From NCBI RefSeq assembly GCF_014199525.1, contig NZ_JACHNU010000005.1:231255-295254 (forward strand): DNA of 64,000 nt, written 5' to 3'. Origin of the DNA: Conexibacter arvalis (GTDB lineage: Bacteria > Actinomycetota > Thermoleophilia > Solirubrobacterales > Solirubrobacteraceae). The notes under the pieces are model-generated. The model worked only from the letters and a program-made list of their open reading frames with translations, did not search any database and was not told the DNA's origin. This document shows, piece after piece, positions 55,353 through 64,000 of this stretch. Positions within the stretch are counted from its first letter, which is position 1. Each line of letters opens with the position of its first letter. The translations under genes and the position numbers were made by a program.

Positions 55353-58241
55353 ATGCCGCCATCCGATCAGCTCGTCGTCTCCGGAGCCCGGGAGCACAAC
55401 CTCAAGGACGTCACCCTCGCGATGCCGCGCAACGCGCTCGTGGTGATCACCGGCCTCTCCGGGTCCGGCAAGTCCAGCCTCGCATTCGACACGATCTACG
55501 CCGAGGGGCAGCGACGGTACGTCGAGTCGCTGTCGGCGTACGCGCGCCAGTTCCTCGGGCAGATGGACAAGCCCGACGTCGACTCGATCGAGGGCCTGTC
55601 GCCGGCGATCTCGATCGACCAGAAGACGACCTCGCGCAACCCGCGCTCGACGGTCGGCACGGTCACGGAGATCTACGACTACCTGCGCCTGCTGTGGGCG
55701 CGCGTCGGGCAGCCGCACTGCCCCAGATGCGGCAGAGCGATCGCCGGCCAGTCGGCCGAGCAGATCATCGACCAGGTGATGGCGCTCGAGGACGGCACCC
55801 GCTTCATGGTGCTGGCGCCAATCGTGCGCGGCCGCAAGGGCGAGTACGGCAGACAGCTCGAGGAGCTGCGCGCGGAGGGCTTCACGCGCGTGAAGATCGA
55901 CGGCGAGCTGCGGCGGCTCGACGAGGAGATAAGGCTCGACAAGAAGTACAGACACGACATCTCGGTCGTCGTCGACCGGCTCGTGATGAAGTCGGAGCTG
56001 CGCAAGCGGCTCGCCGACTCGATCGAGACGGCGGTCGCGCTCGCCGACGGGATCGTCGAGATCGAGCTGGTCGACGCCGGCGAGGTCCGCACCTTCTCGG
56101 AGAAGTTCGCCTGCCTCGAATGCGGCATCTCCTTCCCGGAGCTGGAGCCGCGGCTGTTCTCCTTCAACGCCCCGCACGGCGCCTGCCCGCGCTGCACCGG
56201 CCTCGGCTCGCAGATGGAGATCGACCCCGAGCTGGTCGTCCCCGACCCGTCGCTGTCGATCGGCGAGGGCGCGATCGCGCCGTGGTCGGCGAGCGCATCC
56301 AACTACTACGAGCAGCTGACGCAGTCGATCTCCGAGCGCTACGGCGTCGACCTCGACACGCCGTGGGAGGAGCTCGGCAGAGAGGCGCAGGAGTTCTTCC
56401 TCTACGGCACCAACGGCGAGCGCGTCCACATCCAGTACAGGAACCGCTTCGGCCGCACGCGCTCGTACACGACCAGCTTCGAGGGGATCGTCCCCAACCT
56501 CGAGCGCCGCTACCGCGAGACCGACTCCGAGTGGGCGCGGGAGAGAATCGAGGAGTACATGTCGGTCGTGCCGTGCCCGGAGTGCAAGGGCGCGCGGCTG
56601 CGGCCGGAGGCGAGGGCGGTCCTCGTCGGCGGCGTCGCGATCCACGAGTACACGAACATGCCGGCCCGCCGCGCGCTGGCGTGGATCCGCGACCTCGAGC
56701 TGAGCGACCAGCAGCGGCTGATCGCGCGGCTGATCCTGCGCGAGATCGAGGAGCGGCTCGCCTTCCTCGAGAACGTCGGCGTCGGCTACCTGTCGATGGA
56801 TCGCGCCGCCTCTACGCTCTCGGGCGGCGAGGCGCAGCGGATCCGGCTCGCGACGCAGATCGGGTCGTCGCTCGTCGGCGTCCTCTACATCCTCGACGAG
56901 CCGTCGATCGGCCTCCACCAGCGCGACAACGAGAAGCTGATCACCACGCTGAAGCGGCTGCGCGACCTCGGCAACACCGTGCTCGTCGTCGAGCACGACG
57001 AGGGCACGATGCGCGCCGCCGACCACCTGATCGACATGGGCCCCGGCGCCGGCGAGCACGGCGGGCACGTGGTCGCGCAGGGCACCGCGGCCGAGGTCGA
57101 GCAGGTTCCGGACTCGGCGACCGGCCAGTTCCTCTCCGGCGCGCGCCGGATCGAGGTGCCGGCGAGACGCCGCAGACCGAGCGGCCACGTCACGATCGAG
57201 GGCGCGACGCAGCACAACCTCAAAGACGTGACGGTCAGGTTCCCGCTCGGGACCTTCGCCGCGGTCACCGGCGTCTCGGGCTCGGGCAAGTCGACGCTCG
57301 TCAACGAGATCCTCTACAAGGCGGTCGCGAACAGGCTGCACCGCGCCAAGCAGCGGCCCGGCGCGCACAAGCGGATCACCGGGCTCGACCAGCTCGACAA
57401 GATCATCGCCGTCGACCAGTCGCCGATCGGCCGCACGCCGCGCTCCAACCCGGCGACGTACATCGGCCTCTTCGACCAGGTGCGCGACCTCTTCTCCAAG
57501 ACGCCGGAGGCGAGGGCGCGCGGGTACAAGGCCGGCCGCTTCTCCTTCAACGTCAAGGGCGGCCGCTGCGAGGTCTGCAGGGGCGACGGCCAGATCAAGA
57601 TCGAGATGCACTTCCTGCCGGACGTCTACGTCCCGTGCGAGCAGTGCCACGGCAAGCGCTACAACCGCGAGACGCTCGAGGTCCGCTTCAAGGGCAAGAC
57701 GATCGCCGACGTGCTGGAGATGCCGATCGAGGAGGCGCTCGAGTTCTTCGAGCACATCCCGAAGATCCGCCGCCGCATCCAGACGCTCCACGACGTCGGG
57801 CTCGACTACATGCGCCTCGGCCAGCCGGCGACGACGCTCTCAGGCGGCGAGGCGCAGCGCGTCAAGCTCGCCGCAGAGCTGGCGAAGGTCGCGACCGGCA
57901 GAACGCTCTACATCCTCGACGAGCCGACGACCGGCCTCCACTTCGCCGACATCCAGCGGCTGCTGGAGGTGCTGCAGCGGCTCGTCGACCAGGGCAACTC
58001 GGTCGTCGTGATCGAGCACAACCTCGACGTGATCAAGACCGCCGACCAGCTGATCGACATGGGCCCGGAGGGCGGCGACGAGGGCGGCAGGCTGCTCGGC
58101 GCCGGCACGCCGGAGGAGATCGTCGAGACCCCCGGATCGATCACCGGCGACTTCCTGCGCGACATCCTCGCCCTGCCGAGCGCGGTCTCCGCGGCCAGAA
58201 GAACGCCGAGACGCCGGCGCAAGGTCGCGGCGGCGGCATAG
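55353..58241 (+). CDS. uvrA: Excinuclease ABC subunit A
   Basis: 962 aa. Two ABC ATPase modules are present: Walker [15 protein letters not shown] (about 31-44) and [14 protein letters not shown] (about 642-655), with signature [14 protein letters not shown] and [15 protein letters not shown]. Zinc-binding pairs include CLECG/CPRC and CEVC/CEQC; the UvrB-binding and insertion domains fill the middle. The dimer loads UvrB at lesions. Unlinked to uvrB (4 kb away) but with the same SOS control. Confidence 0.97.
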   Translation: MPPSDQLVVSGAREHNLKDVTLAMPRNALVVITGLSGSGKSSLAFDTIYAEGQRRYVESLSAYARQFLGQMDKPDVDSIEGLSPAISIDQKTTSRNPRSTVGTVTEIYDYLRLLWARVGQPHCPRCGRAIAGQSAEQIIDQVMALEDGTRFMVLAPIVRGRKGEYGRQLEELRAEGFTRVKIDGELRRLDEEIRLDKKYRHDISVVVDRLVMKSELRKRLADSIETAVALADGIVEIELVDAGEVRTFSEKFACLECGISFPELEPRLFSFNAPHGACPRCTGLGSQMEIDPELVVPDPSLSIGEGAIAPWSASASNYYEQLTQSISERYGVDLDTPWEELGREAQEFFLYGTNGERVHIQYRNRFGRTRSYTTSFEGIVPNLERRYRETDSEWARERIEEYMSVVPCPECKGARLRPEARAVLVGGVAIHEYTNMPARRALAWIRDLELSDQQRLIARLILREIEERLAFLENVGVGYLSMDRAASTLSGGEAQRIRLATQIGSSLVGVLYILDEPSIGLHQRDNEKLITTLKRLRDLGNTVLVVEHDEGTMRAADHLIDMGPGAGEHGGHVVAQGTAAEVEQVPDSATGQFLSGARRIEVPARRRRPSGHVTIEGATQHNLKDVTVRFPLGTFAAVTGVSGSGKSTLVNEILYKAVANRLHRAKQRPGAHKRITGLDQLDKIIAVDQSPIGRTPRSNPATYIGLFDQVRDLFSKTPEARARGYKAGRFSFNVKGGRCEVCRGDGQIKIEMHFLPDVYVPCEQCHGKRYNRETLEVRFKGKTIADVLEMPIEEALEFFEHIPKIRRRIQTLHDVGLDYMRLGQPATTLSGGEAQRVKLAAELAKVATGRTLYILDEPTTGLHFADIQRLLEVLQRLVDQGNSVVVIEHNLDVIKTADQLIDMGPEGGDEGGRLLGAGTPEEIVETPGSITGDFLRDILALPSAVSAARRTPRRRRKVAAAA

Positions 58242-58279
58242 CCGCGGCATCGTCAGATCGTCCCGATAGCGTCCAGCCG

Positions 58280-58885
58280 ATGGCAGATCCTGCCGAGCTG
58301 ATCCGTCAGGCGCGACTGTGGGCGCAGAAGTGGCGCTGGTACCAGCGCAACGAGCACCCGTGGAACCGCGGTCGCATCCACTGGGAGCTGATGCGCCGCG
58401 AGGCGTACGCACGCTGGCCGCTGCACGGCAACGTGCTGGAGGCGCTGCGCGAGGGGCGGCTGGAGATCGGCGCCGGCGTCCTGCTCGAGCCGGGCGTGTG
58501 GCTGACCGCGCCCGACCAGGCGCGGATCCGGATCGGCGCCGGCTCCTTCCTCAACATGGGCGTGATGGTCGCGGCGATGGAGCTGGTCGAGATCGGCGAG
58601 CACTGCATGTTCGCCAACGGCTGCTTCGTCACCGACGGCAACCACCGCTTCGACGATCCCGACAAGCCGGTGCCGTGGCAGGGCTTCACGACGAAGGGCC
58701 CGACGCGGATCGGCGACAACGTCTGGTGCGGCGCCAACGTCGTCGTCACCAGCGGCGTGACGATCGGCGAGCGCGCCGTGATCGGCGCCAACTCGGTCGT
58801 GACCACCGACATCCCGGCCCACACGATCGCCGCCGGCGCACCCGCGAGAGCGCTCAAGCGGGTCGAGTACCCGGCGGCGCCGTAG
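58280..58885 (+). CDS. Hexapeptide-repeat acyltransferase (maltose O-acetyltransferase-like)
   Basis: 201 aa from ATG 58280, with TAGCGT (58267-58272) as a likely -10. An N-terminal helical part (LIRQARLWAQKWRWYQRNEHPWNRGRI) is followed by a left-handed beta-helix of hexapeptide repeats (IRIGAGSFLNMGVMV, IGDNVWCGANVVVTSGVTIGERAVIGANSVVTTDIP). The catalytic-type His is in FVTDGNHRFDDPDKP. It uses acetyl-CoA (or similar) to acylate a sugar or other hydroxyl acceptor. The acceptor is unknown; LacA/Maa-like relatives act on simple sugars or capsule residues. Confidence 0.88.
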   Translation: MADPAELIRQARLWAQKWRWYQRNEHPWNRGRIHWELMRREAYARWPLHGNVLEALREGRLEIGAGVLLEPGVWLTAPDQARIRIGAGSFLNMGVMVAAMELVEIGEHCMFANGCFVTDGNHRFDDPDKPVPWQGFTTKGPTRIGDNVWCGANVVVTSGVTIGERAVIGANSVVTTDIPAHTIAAGAPARALKRVEYPAAP

Positions 58886-58912
58886 ACGCGCGCCGGAGCG
58901 GGCGGGCCCGCG

Positions 58913-59209
58913 CTACTTCGACAGCATCGTGCTGACGCCGAATCCGACCGCGCCGACGCAGACGATCAGCATGATCGCGGCCAGCGTGCCGTGGAGCACC
59001 ATCGAGATCGTCCGCGACTCCTGCCGGGCCTCGCCGGCGCGCACGGCACCCAGGATCAGCAACGAGAAGGCGACGCTGATGCCGACGCCGGCGATCAGGC
59101 CGGCCTCGACGACCTCCAGCAGCTGGCCCCAGTCGACGATCTTCGCCGCGACCAGCGGCGCCTGGCCGACGAGCGCGACCGCCGAGACGGCGAGGGCGGC
59201 GGCGCTCAT
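58913..59209 (-). CDS. Small membrane protein coupled to pit
   Basis: 98 aa from ATG 59209, overlapping the pit stop by 4 nt. Three hydrophobic segments are visible (about 2-17, 32-56 and 70-94). It has no recognised domain. Tight coupling to the phosphate transporter suggests an accessory subunit, but this is inference. Confidence 0.72.
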   Translation of the reverse strand: MSAAALAVSAVALVGQAPLVAAKIVDWGQLLEVVEAGLIAGVGISVAFSLLILGAVRAGEARQESRTISMVLHGTLAAIMLIVCVGAVGFGVSTMLSK

Positions 59210-60321
59210 GCGTTGCCCTCCGTTGCCGTCGTCGTGATCGCCGCGCCGCGTCTCATCCGCAGGACGAACATGTAGAGCATGAAGACGATGCCGCCCACCG
59301 CGACGACGATCGGGCCGGCCGCGCCGTCGCCGAACAGGTGCGTGAAGGCGTAGACGATGCCGCCGACGGCCGCCGAGGCCGGGAGCGTCAGCACCCACGC
59401 GACCAGGATGTTGCCGGCGACGCCCCAGCGCACGGCCGACAGCCGCTTCGCGGCGCCCGCGCCCATCACGGCGCCGGAGATCGTGTGCGTCGTCGACAGC
59501 GGGTAGCCGAAGTGGGTCGCCGCGAGGATCACCGCCGAGCCCGAGCCCTGGGCGGCGAAGCCCTGCGCCGGGTCCATCTTGATGATGCGGCTGCCCATCG
59601 TCTTGATGATCCGCCAGCCGCCCATGTAGGTGCCGAGCGCGATCGCCGCCGCCGCCGAGACGACGACCCACGTCGGGACGCCGGCGTCGGAGCTGAGGTG
59701 GCCGCTCGCTATCAGCGCGAGCGTGATGATGCCCATCGTCTTCTGCGCGTCGTTGGTGCCGTGCGCGAGCGCGAGCAGGCCGCCGGAGAAGACCTGGCCG
59801 AGCCGGAAGCCGCGGCTGACGGGGCCGGGCGCCAGCTTGCCGATGATCCGGTAGGCGCAGATGATCGCGAGGCCCGCTGCCGCGAAGGCGAGCAGCGGCG
59901 CGACGAGCGCCGGGACCAGCACCTTCGAGAGGATGCCGTCGCCGTGGATCGCGCCGGTCCCGACGGCGACCAGCATCGCGCCGACGACGCCGCCGATCAG
60001 CGCGTGCGAGCTGCTCGACGGCAACCCGAAGTACCACGTGATCAGGTTCCAGACGATCGCTCCGACCAAGCCGGCGAAGACGATCGTCGTCGTCACCGAT
60101 CCCTGGTCGACGATGTTGTTGGCGATCGTGCCGGCGACCTCGAGCGAGAGGAAGGCGCCGACGAAGTTCAGTATCGCGGCGAGCGCGACCGCGACGCGCG
60201 GGTTGAGCGCCCGGGTCGAGATCGAGGTCGCGACGACGTTCGCCGTGTCGTGGAAGCCGTTCGTGAAGTCGAACGCCAGCGCGGTCGCCACGACGATGAC
60301 GAGGATGATGTCGTTTTCCAT
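59206..60321 (-). CDS. pit: Low-affinity inorganic phosphate transporter (PiT family)
   Basis: 371 aa with about ten TM helices. The PiT signatures are present in both halves: ALAFDFTNGFHDTANVVATSIS at the N-terminus and ALAHGTNDAQKTMGI in the second half. It moves neutral metal-phosphate with protons. A charged interdomain region is short. It is co-transcribed with the upstream DUF47 protein, 43 nt apart. Confidence 0.95.
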   Translation of the reverse strand: MENDIILVIVVATALAFDFTNGFHDTANVVATSISTRALNPRVAVALAAILNFVGAFLSLEVAGTIANNIVDQGSVTTTIVFAGLVGAIVWNLITWYFGLPSSSSHALIGGVVGAMLVAVGTGAIHGDGILSKVLVPALVAPLLAFAAAGLAIICAYRIIGKLAPGPVSRGFRLGQVFSGGLLALAHGTNDAQKTMGIITLALIASGHLSSDAGVPTWVVVSAAAAIALGTYMGGWRIIKTMGSRIIKMDPAQGFAAQGSGSAVILAATHFGYPLSTTHTISGAVMGAGAAKRLSAVRWGVAGNILVAWVLTLPASAAVGGIVYAFTHLFGDGAAGPIVVAVGGIVFMLYMFVLRMRRGAAITTTATEGNA

Positions 60322-60364
60322 CGGAAGGCGGGGAGGAGAGGAGGGACGCCTGGCCGGGTGCGCG

Positions 60365-60991
60365 CTAGGAGTTCTTGATGACGATGCCTTCGAGGACGTT
60401 CGCGACGTGCTCGGTCGCGTCTATCGCGTCCTCGAGCCGCTCGAACAGGTCCTTCCAGCGGATCACGACCATCGGGTCGATGCCGTTGTCGAACAGCGAC
60501 GCGATCGCCTCGCGCGAGACGCGGTCGGCCTCGTTCTCGAGCCGGTTGACCTCGACGGTGTAGTGCGAGATGTCCTTGAAGTCGCGCATCCGCGGGATCG
60601 CCTCGACGATCTGCCGCGTCGACTGGAAGAGGATGTGCGCCAGCCGCTGCGCCTGCTCCATCGGCGCCTCGATCTTGTACAGGCCGAGGTAGTCGGCGAC
60701 CTCCTCGGTGTAGTCGACGATGTCGTCGATTCTCGACGCCAGCTCGAGGATGTCCTCGCGGTCGATCGGCGTCACGAAGGTGTGGTTGAGGCGCTGGATG
60801 ATGTCGTGCGTGATCCGGTCGCCCTCCTGCTCGCAGATGAGGATGTCGCGGGCGAGCGCCTTCGTCTCCGGGAAGTTCCGCAGCATCTGGTCGAGCAGAT
60901 CGGCGGCGCGCAGTGCGTTGCGGCCTGCCTCCTCGAACAGATCGAAGAACTCTCGATCACGGGGGGAGAAGATCTGTGACAGGCGCGCCAT
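60365..60991 (-). CDS. DUF47/PhoU-like phosphate transport regulator
   Basis: 208 aa all-helical protein (FDLFEEAGRNALRAADLLDQML, REDILELASRIDDIVDYTEEVADYL, YTVEVNRLENEADRVSREAIASLF, RWKDLFERLEDAIDATEHVANVLEGIVIKN). DUF47 proteins resemble PhoU and control PiT-type transporters encoded beside them, as here. GAGGAGGG precedes ATG 60991. The operon DUF47-pit-small protein is under a PHO box. Confidence 0.93.
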   Translation of the reverse strand: MARLSQIFSPRDREFFDLFEEAGRNALRAADLLDQMLRNFPETKALARDILICEQEGDRITHDIIQRLNHTFVTPIDREDILELASRIDDIVDYTEEVADYLGLYKIEAPMEQAQRLAHILFQSTRQIVEAIPRMRDFKDISHYTVEVNRLENEADRVSREAIASLFDNGIDPMVVIRWKDLFERLEDAIDATEHVANVLEGIVIKNS

Positions 60992-61078
60992 GGCGCGACC
61001 CTCCTCTGTGGCGGCAGGAATCGGAGTCAGGGGGTCCGTCGTGCGACGCCCGCTCCGACGCTGATCCCGCTGCGCCGT

Positions 61079-61106
61079 GTGAACGATTCGTGCACGAGTT
61101 GTGAAC
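61079..61106 (-). promoter_or_regulatory. PHO box (three 11-nt direct repeats)
   Basis: On the minus strand three repeats, GTTCAC, GTGCAC and GTTCAC, lie with their starts exactly 11 nt apart (6-mers at 61101-61106, 61090-61095 and 61079-61084). This is the Streptomyces-type PhoP operator layout. It lies about 90 nt upstream of the DUF47 start, so the pit operon is probably induced (or repressed) by phosphate starvation through PhoR-PhoP. Confidence 0.78.
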
Positions 61107-61189
61107 GGCGCGCGGAAGTGTAGAGGCTGCGGCGGGCGGCGCGGCGCGCGGGGCGGCGGACTCCGCCCCGCGCGCCGGACGACGGCCGA

Positions 61190-62083
61190 TCAACCCAGCT
61201 CGCCGCGGAAGCGCTCGAGCTCGCCCGGGTCGATCGAGTAGGTGTGATCGGACTCCGGGTAGCGGCGGCCGCGGACGTCGTCCGCGTAGGCGCGGACGCC
61301 GGCGACCATCTCGTCCATCAGGCCGGCGTAGCGCTTGACGAAGCGCGCGCCGACGCCCTCGCGGATGCCGAGCAGGTCGTGGAAGACGAGCACCTGACCG
61401 TCGGTCGAGGCGCCGGCGCCGATGCCGATCACCGGGACCTCCATCCGCTCCATCAGCTCGCTCGCGACCGGCGCCGGGATCGCCTCGAAGACGATCGAGA
61501 AGCAGCCGGCCTCCTGGAAGGCGAGCGCGTCCCGCGCGACGTCGAGCGCCCGCGCCGCGGTGCGCCCCTGGGCGCGGTAGCCGCCGAGCGCGGTCGCCGT
61601 CTGCGGCGTCAGGCCGACGTGGCCCATCACCGGGATCCCGGCCGCGACGATCGCCCGCGCCCGCTCGGCCGCGACGCCCATCGCCTCGATCTTGACCGCG
61701 TCGGCGCCGGCCTCCTTGACGAACCGCTGCGCGGTCGCGATCGCCTGCTCGTTCGAGGCCTCGAACGAGCCGAACGGCAGGTCTGCGACGAGCAGCGGCG
61801 TCTTCAGCCCACGACGGGTCGCGCGCGCCAGCATCACCATCTCGTCGAGCGACACCTCGACGGTCGACGGGTACCCGAGCACGGTCATCGCGCCCGAGTC
61901 GCCGACCAGCACGACGTCGACGCCGGCCTGCTCGGCGACGACCGCCGAGGGATAGTCGTAGGCCGTCACCATCACGATCGGCTCGCCGAGCCGCTTCTTC
62001 TCCGCCAGCTGCGGAAGCGATACGGGCAGCCGGTCGATCGCGCCGGCCGCCGCGGGGGCCTTCGGCATGGGGGTGGTGGACAT
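61190..62083 (-). CDS. panB: 3-methyl-2-oxobutanoate hydroxymethyltransferase
   Basis: 297 aa. Diagnostic motifs are VMVTAYDYPSAVVAEQAGVDVVLVGDSGAMTVLG and KIEAMG with VGLTPQTATALGGYRAQG. The start ATG 62083 gives a short N-terminal extension before the conserved core (LPQLAEKKRLGEPI). It makes ketopantoate for pantothenate. It lies 38 nt after panD and is probably in the same operon. Confidence 0.95.
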   Translation of the reverse strand: MSTTPMPKAPAAAGAIDRLPVSLPQLAEKKRLGEPIVMVTAYDYPSAVVAEQAGVDVVLVGDSGAMTVLGYPSTVEVSLDEMVMLARATRRGLKTPLLVADLPFGSFEASNEQAIATAQRFVKEAGADAVKIEAMGVAAERARAIVAAGIPVMGHVGLTPQTATALGGYRAQGRTAARALDVARDALAFQEAGCFSIVFEAIPAPVASELMERMEVPVIGIGAGASTDGQVLVFHDLLGIREGVGARFVKRYAGLMDEMVAGVRAYADDVRGRRYPESDHTYSIDPGELERFRGELG

Positions 62084-62121
62084 CAGTCCAGGGCTCCTTG
62101 TTGTCTGGCGTGGTTGGCGCC

Positions 62122-62502
62122 CTACGAGAGAAGGGTCGCCACCTCGCTGTCGACGGTGACGATGCGGTTGTCCGCATCGACGTGGACGACTCTGGGGACG
62201 TACTGCTCCAGCTCCGTCCGGCTGTACTGGGCGTAAGAGATGACGATGATCGTGTCGCCGTGGTGCACGAGGCGCGCCGCCGCGCCGTTGACCTTGATCT
62301 CCCCGGAGCCGCGCTCGCCGGCGATCGTGTAGGTCTCGAAGCGGGCGCCGTTGTCGACGTCGACGACGTGGACCTGCTCGTGCTCGAGGATGTCGGAGGC
62401 CTCCAGCAGGTCGGGGTCGATCGTGATCGAGCCGACGTAGTGGAGGTCTGAGTCGGTCACCGTCGCGCGGTGGATCTTCGACTTCAGCATCGTGCGGATC
62501 AT
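62122..62502 (-). CDS. panD: Aspartate 1-decarboxylase (pyruvoyl)
   Basis: 126 aa. The self-cleavage site is in HYVGSITID: cleavage between Gly24 and Ser25 generates the pyruvoyl group. The chain is complete (N-terminal [41 protein letters not shown]). It makes beta-alanine for pantothenate. It overlaps panC by 4 nt. Confidence 0.96.
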   Translation of the reverse strand: MIRTMLKSKIHRATVTDSDLHYVGSITIDPDLLEASDILEHEQVHVVDVDNGARFETYTIAGERGSGEIKVNGAAARLVHHGDTIIVISYAQYSRTELEQYVPRVVHVDADNRIVTVDSEVATLLS

Positions 62503-63371
62503 GCGCGCTCAGGGACTCCGTTCGAGATCGTGACGGGGGTGTTGTCGATCAGGCGGGCGGGGCCGACGCGGGCCGCGACCGCCAGCAGCACGTCGTCCTC
62601 GATCCACGCGACAGGCGTCAGCGCGCGCTCCGAGACGACGGCGAAGTACTCGGGCTCGATGCCGTGGTCGGCGAGCACCGCGCGGCCGATCTCGGCGATC
62701 CGGTCGGGATCGCGCTCGCCGCCCGCGATCGCCCGCTCGCCGGCGGCGAGCGCCCTGCTGAGGCCGACCGCGCGGGCGCGATCCTCCGGGCCGAGGTAGG
62801 CGTTGCGGCTCGACATCGCGAGGCCGTCGGGCTCGCGCACGGTCGGGCAGACCTCGATCCGCACCGGCAGGTCGAGGTCCCGCACCAGCCGGCGGATCAC
62901 GAGCGCCTGCTGGGCGTCCTTCTGGCCGAAGAAGGCGACCGTCGGCTGGACCATGTTGAGCAGCTTGGCGACGACCGTCGCGACGCCGTCGAAGTGGCCG
63001 GGGCGGCGGGCGCCCTCCAGGCCGTCGGTCAGCCCGCGGACGCTGACCGTCGTCGCGAAGCCGTCGGGGTAGACCTCCTCGACGCCCGGCGCGAACAGGA
63101 CGCCGACCCCGGCGCCCTCGGCGATCGCGGCGTCGCGCGCCTCGTCGCGCGGGTAGGCGGAGAGGTCCTCGGTCGGCGCGAACTGGGTCGGGTTGACGAA
63201 CAGCGAGACGACGACGAGGTCGCAGGTGCCGGCGGCCCGCTCCATCAGCGAGCGGTGGCCGTCGTGGAAGGCGCCCATCGTCGGGACGAGCCCGATCCGC
63301 TGCCCGGCGCGCCGAGCGGGGTCGAGCAGGGCGCGCAGCTCCGCGACCGTGCGCACGATCCGCAGGCTCAT
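62499..63371 (-). CDS. panC: Pantothenate synthetase
   Basis: 290 aa from ATG 63371. Nucleotidyltransferase motifs are [15 protein letters not shown] (HIGH-like) and [20 protein letters not shown] and [15 protein letters not shown] bind pantoate/ATP. It joins pantoate and beta-alanine. With coaE elsewhere in the window, most of the CoA route is represented. It overlaps the upstream gene by 4 nt. Confidence 0.95.
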   Translation of the reverse strand: MSLRIVRTVAELRALLDPARRAGQRIGLVPTMGAFHDGHRSLMERAAGTCDLVVVSLFVNPTQFAPTEDLSAYPRDEARDAAIAEGAGVGVLFAPGVEEVYPDGFATTVSVRGLTDGLEGARRPGHFDGVATVVAKLLNMVQPTVAFFGQKDAQQALVIRRLVRDLDLPVRIEVCPTVREPDGLAMSSRNAYLGPEDRARAVGLSRALAAGERAIAGGERDPDRIAEIGRAVLADHGIEPEYFAVVSERALTPVAWIEDDVLLAVAARVGPARLIDNTPVTISNGVPERA

Positions 63372-64000
63372 CGATCCTCCTCCGTCGTCCCGGCGCCGAT
63401 CGCGGCGCGCGTGCCGCGTGCCAGCTCGCGCGTCGCGTCGGCGAGCGCGTCGAACAGCTCCAGCAGCTCCGGCGCGCGCTCGGCGACCGCGGCGCGCTGA
63501 CGCGCGACCGTCTCCTCGTCGCCGCGCACGAGCGGGCCGGTCAGCGCCCGCTCGGGCCCGATCGCGGCCCAGTTCTCCAGCGCCGCGCGCACGAGCGGGA
63601 CGAGCGCGGCCCGCTCTATCCCGGCCGAGGCGGCCATCTGCTCGGCGGCGGCCTGCAGCGTGACGAGGAAGTTCGACGCGATCGACGCCGCGGCGTGGTA
63701 GGCCGCACGGTCCTCGTCGGCGACGGCGACCGGCGTCAGCCCGACGCGGAAGGCGAGCGCGGTCGCGACAGCCCGGGCCCGGTCGGTCGCGCCCGCGACG
63801 GCGGCGGCGGCGCCGGCCAGCCGCGAGGCGCCGTCGAGCGGGACGCTCATCAGCGGATGGAGCGAGAAGCCCTCGTGGTCGCCGAGCGGCTCGAGCGTCA
63901 GCGCGCCCGAGCAGTGGCCGACGAGACGGCCGGGGCGCGGGGCGATCGCCGCCGCGGCGGCGGCGATCTCGCCGTCGGGGACGCACAGCAGGACGATGTC
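63368..64000 (-). CDS. Rossmann-fold/DUF2520 protein, N-terminus outside window
   Basis: At least 210 codons, read from the window edge: DIVLLCVPDGEIAAAAAAI is the end of the NAD(P)-binding domain, then GHCSGALTLEPL and FSLHPLMSVPL, and the C-terminal DUF2520 helical domain (VADEDRAAYHAAASIASNFLVTL). This ProC-like reductase family typically sits just before panC in Actinobacteria and related bacteria and may supply ketopantoate reductase activity (panE-like), which remains unproven. Confidence 0.85.
   Translation of the reverse strand, partial: DIVLLCVPDGEIAAAAAAIAPRPGRLVGHCSGALTLEPLGDHEGFSLHPLMSVPLDGASRLAGAAAAVAGATDRARAVATALAFRVGLTPVAVADEDRAAYHAAASIASNFLVTLQAAAEQMAASAGIERAALVPLVRAALENWAAIGPERALTGPLVRGDEETVARQRAAVAERAPELLELFDALADATRELARGTRAAIGAGTTEEDR

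Noticed and set aside
54543..57791. Long minus-strand frame over uvrA
   Set aside because: It extends the real MBL-fold gene upstream into the antisense of uvrA. A start at 55184 with its own -10 explains the gene.

Overview
The window is about 64 kb of very GC-rich chromosomal DNA from a single bacterium, most likely an actinobacterium of the class Thermoleophilia (Conexibacter/Solirubrobacter-like). The reasons are the base composition, an actinobacterial SOS box (GAAC-N4-GTTC) at uvrA and uvrB, a Streptomyces-type PHO box (11-nt direct repeats) at the phosphate-transport genes, a Had-like pair of MaoC dehydratases, a fused AccD-AccA, and many start codons placed 6-10 nt after a TAnnnT -10 element (leaderless transcripts). 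The genus is inferred from style, not from a database match. I see no rRNA, tRNA, CRISPR array, prophage or insertion sequence.

Layout. 1-4.1 kb: end of lepA, a polysaccharide deacetylase, an SDR reductase with two MaoC-type dehydratases, and hrcA. 4.2-17.2 kb: an accessory block between hrcA and dnaJ with glmS, a secreted protein, a cytoplasmic histidine kinase with two LuxR-type response regulators, a three-gene operon (coiled-coil protein, PelF-like glycosyltransferase, polytopic membrane protein), two GH114 polygalactosaminidase-like hydrolases and a large secreted deacetylase-like protein. I read this block as a galactosamine-rich exopolysaccharide (Pel/galactosaminogalactan-like) system. 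Three of its transcription units are preceded by the same two-part element (GTTCA-N5/6-TGAAC, exactly 16 nt, GGCCCATTGG), so they probably form one regulon. This is the most interesting part of the window.

17.3-24.9 kb: a housekeeping run of dnaJ-prmA, an SGNH hydrolase, a type II NADH dehydrogenase, an AhpD-like protein and yqeY-phoH-ybeY-era. 24.9-33.4 kb: hisIE-trpE-trpG-trpD-trpC, an HtrA protease, then trpF-trpB-trpA, giving a complete tryptophan branch. 33.4-46.4 kb: central metabolism and replication genes (phosphofructokinase, an orphan solute-binding lipoprotein, malic enzyme, polA, an AI-2E family transporter, the fused accDA and a geranylgeranyl-reductase-like enzyme). The accDA gene sits among three kinds of short tandem repeat and has an in-frame 51-nt palindrome in its linker.

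46.5-58.9 kb: rpsA-coaE-lytic transglycosylase, uvrB, mutY, a DivIVA-like protein, two hydrolases, uvrA and a hexapeptide acyltransferase. uvrA and uvrB are unlinked but share an SOS box. 58.9-64 kb, minus strand: a low-affinity phosphate transporter operon (DUF47-pit-small membrane protein) under a PHO box, panB, and panD-panC-DUF2520. The last gene runs off the window edge. Overlaps of 1-4 nt (ATGA, GTGA, TGATG) join most operon members, which implies extensive translational coupling.
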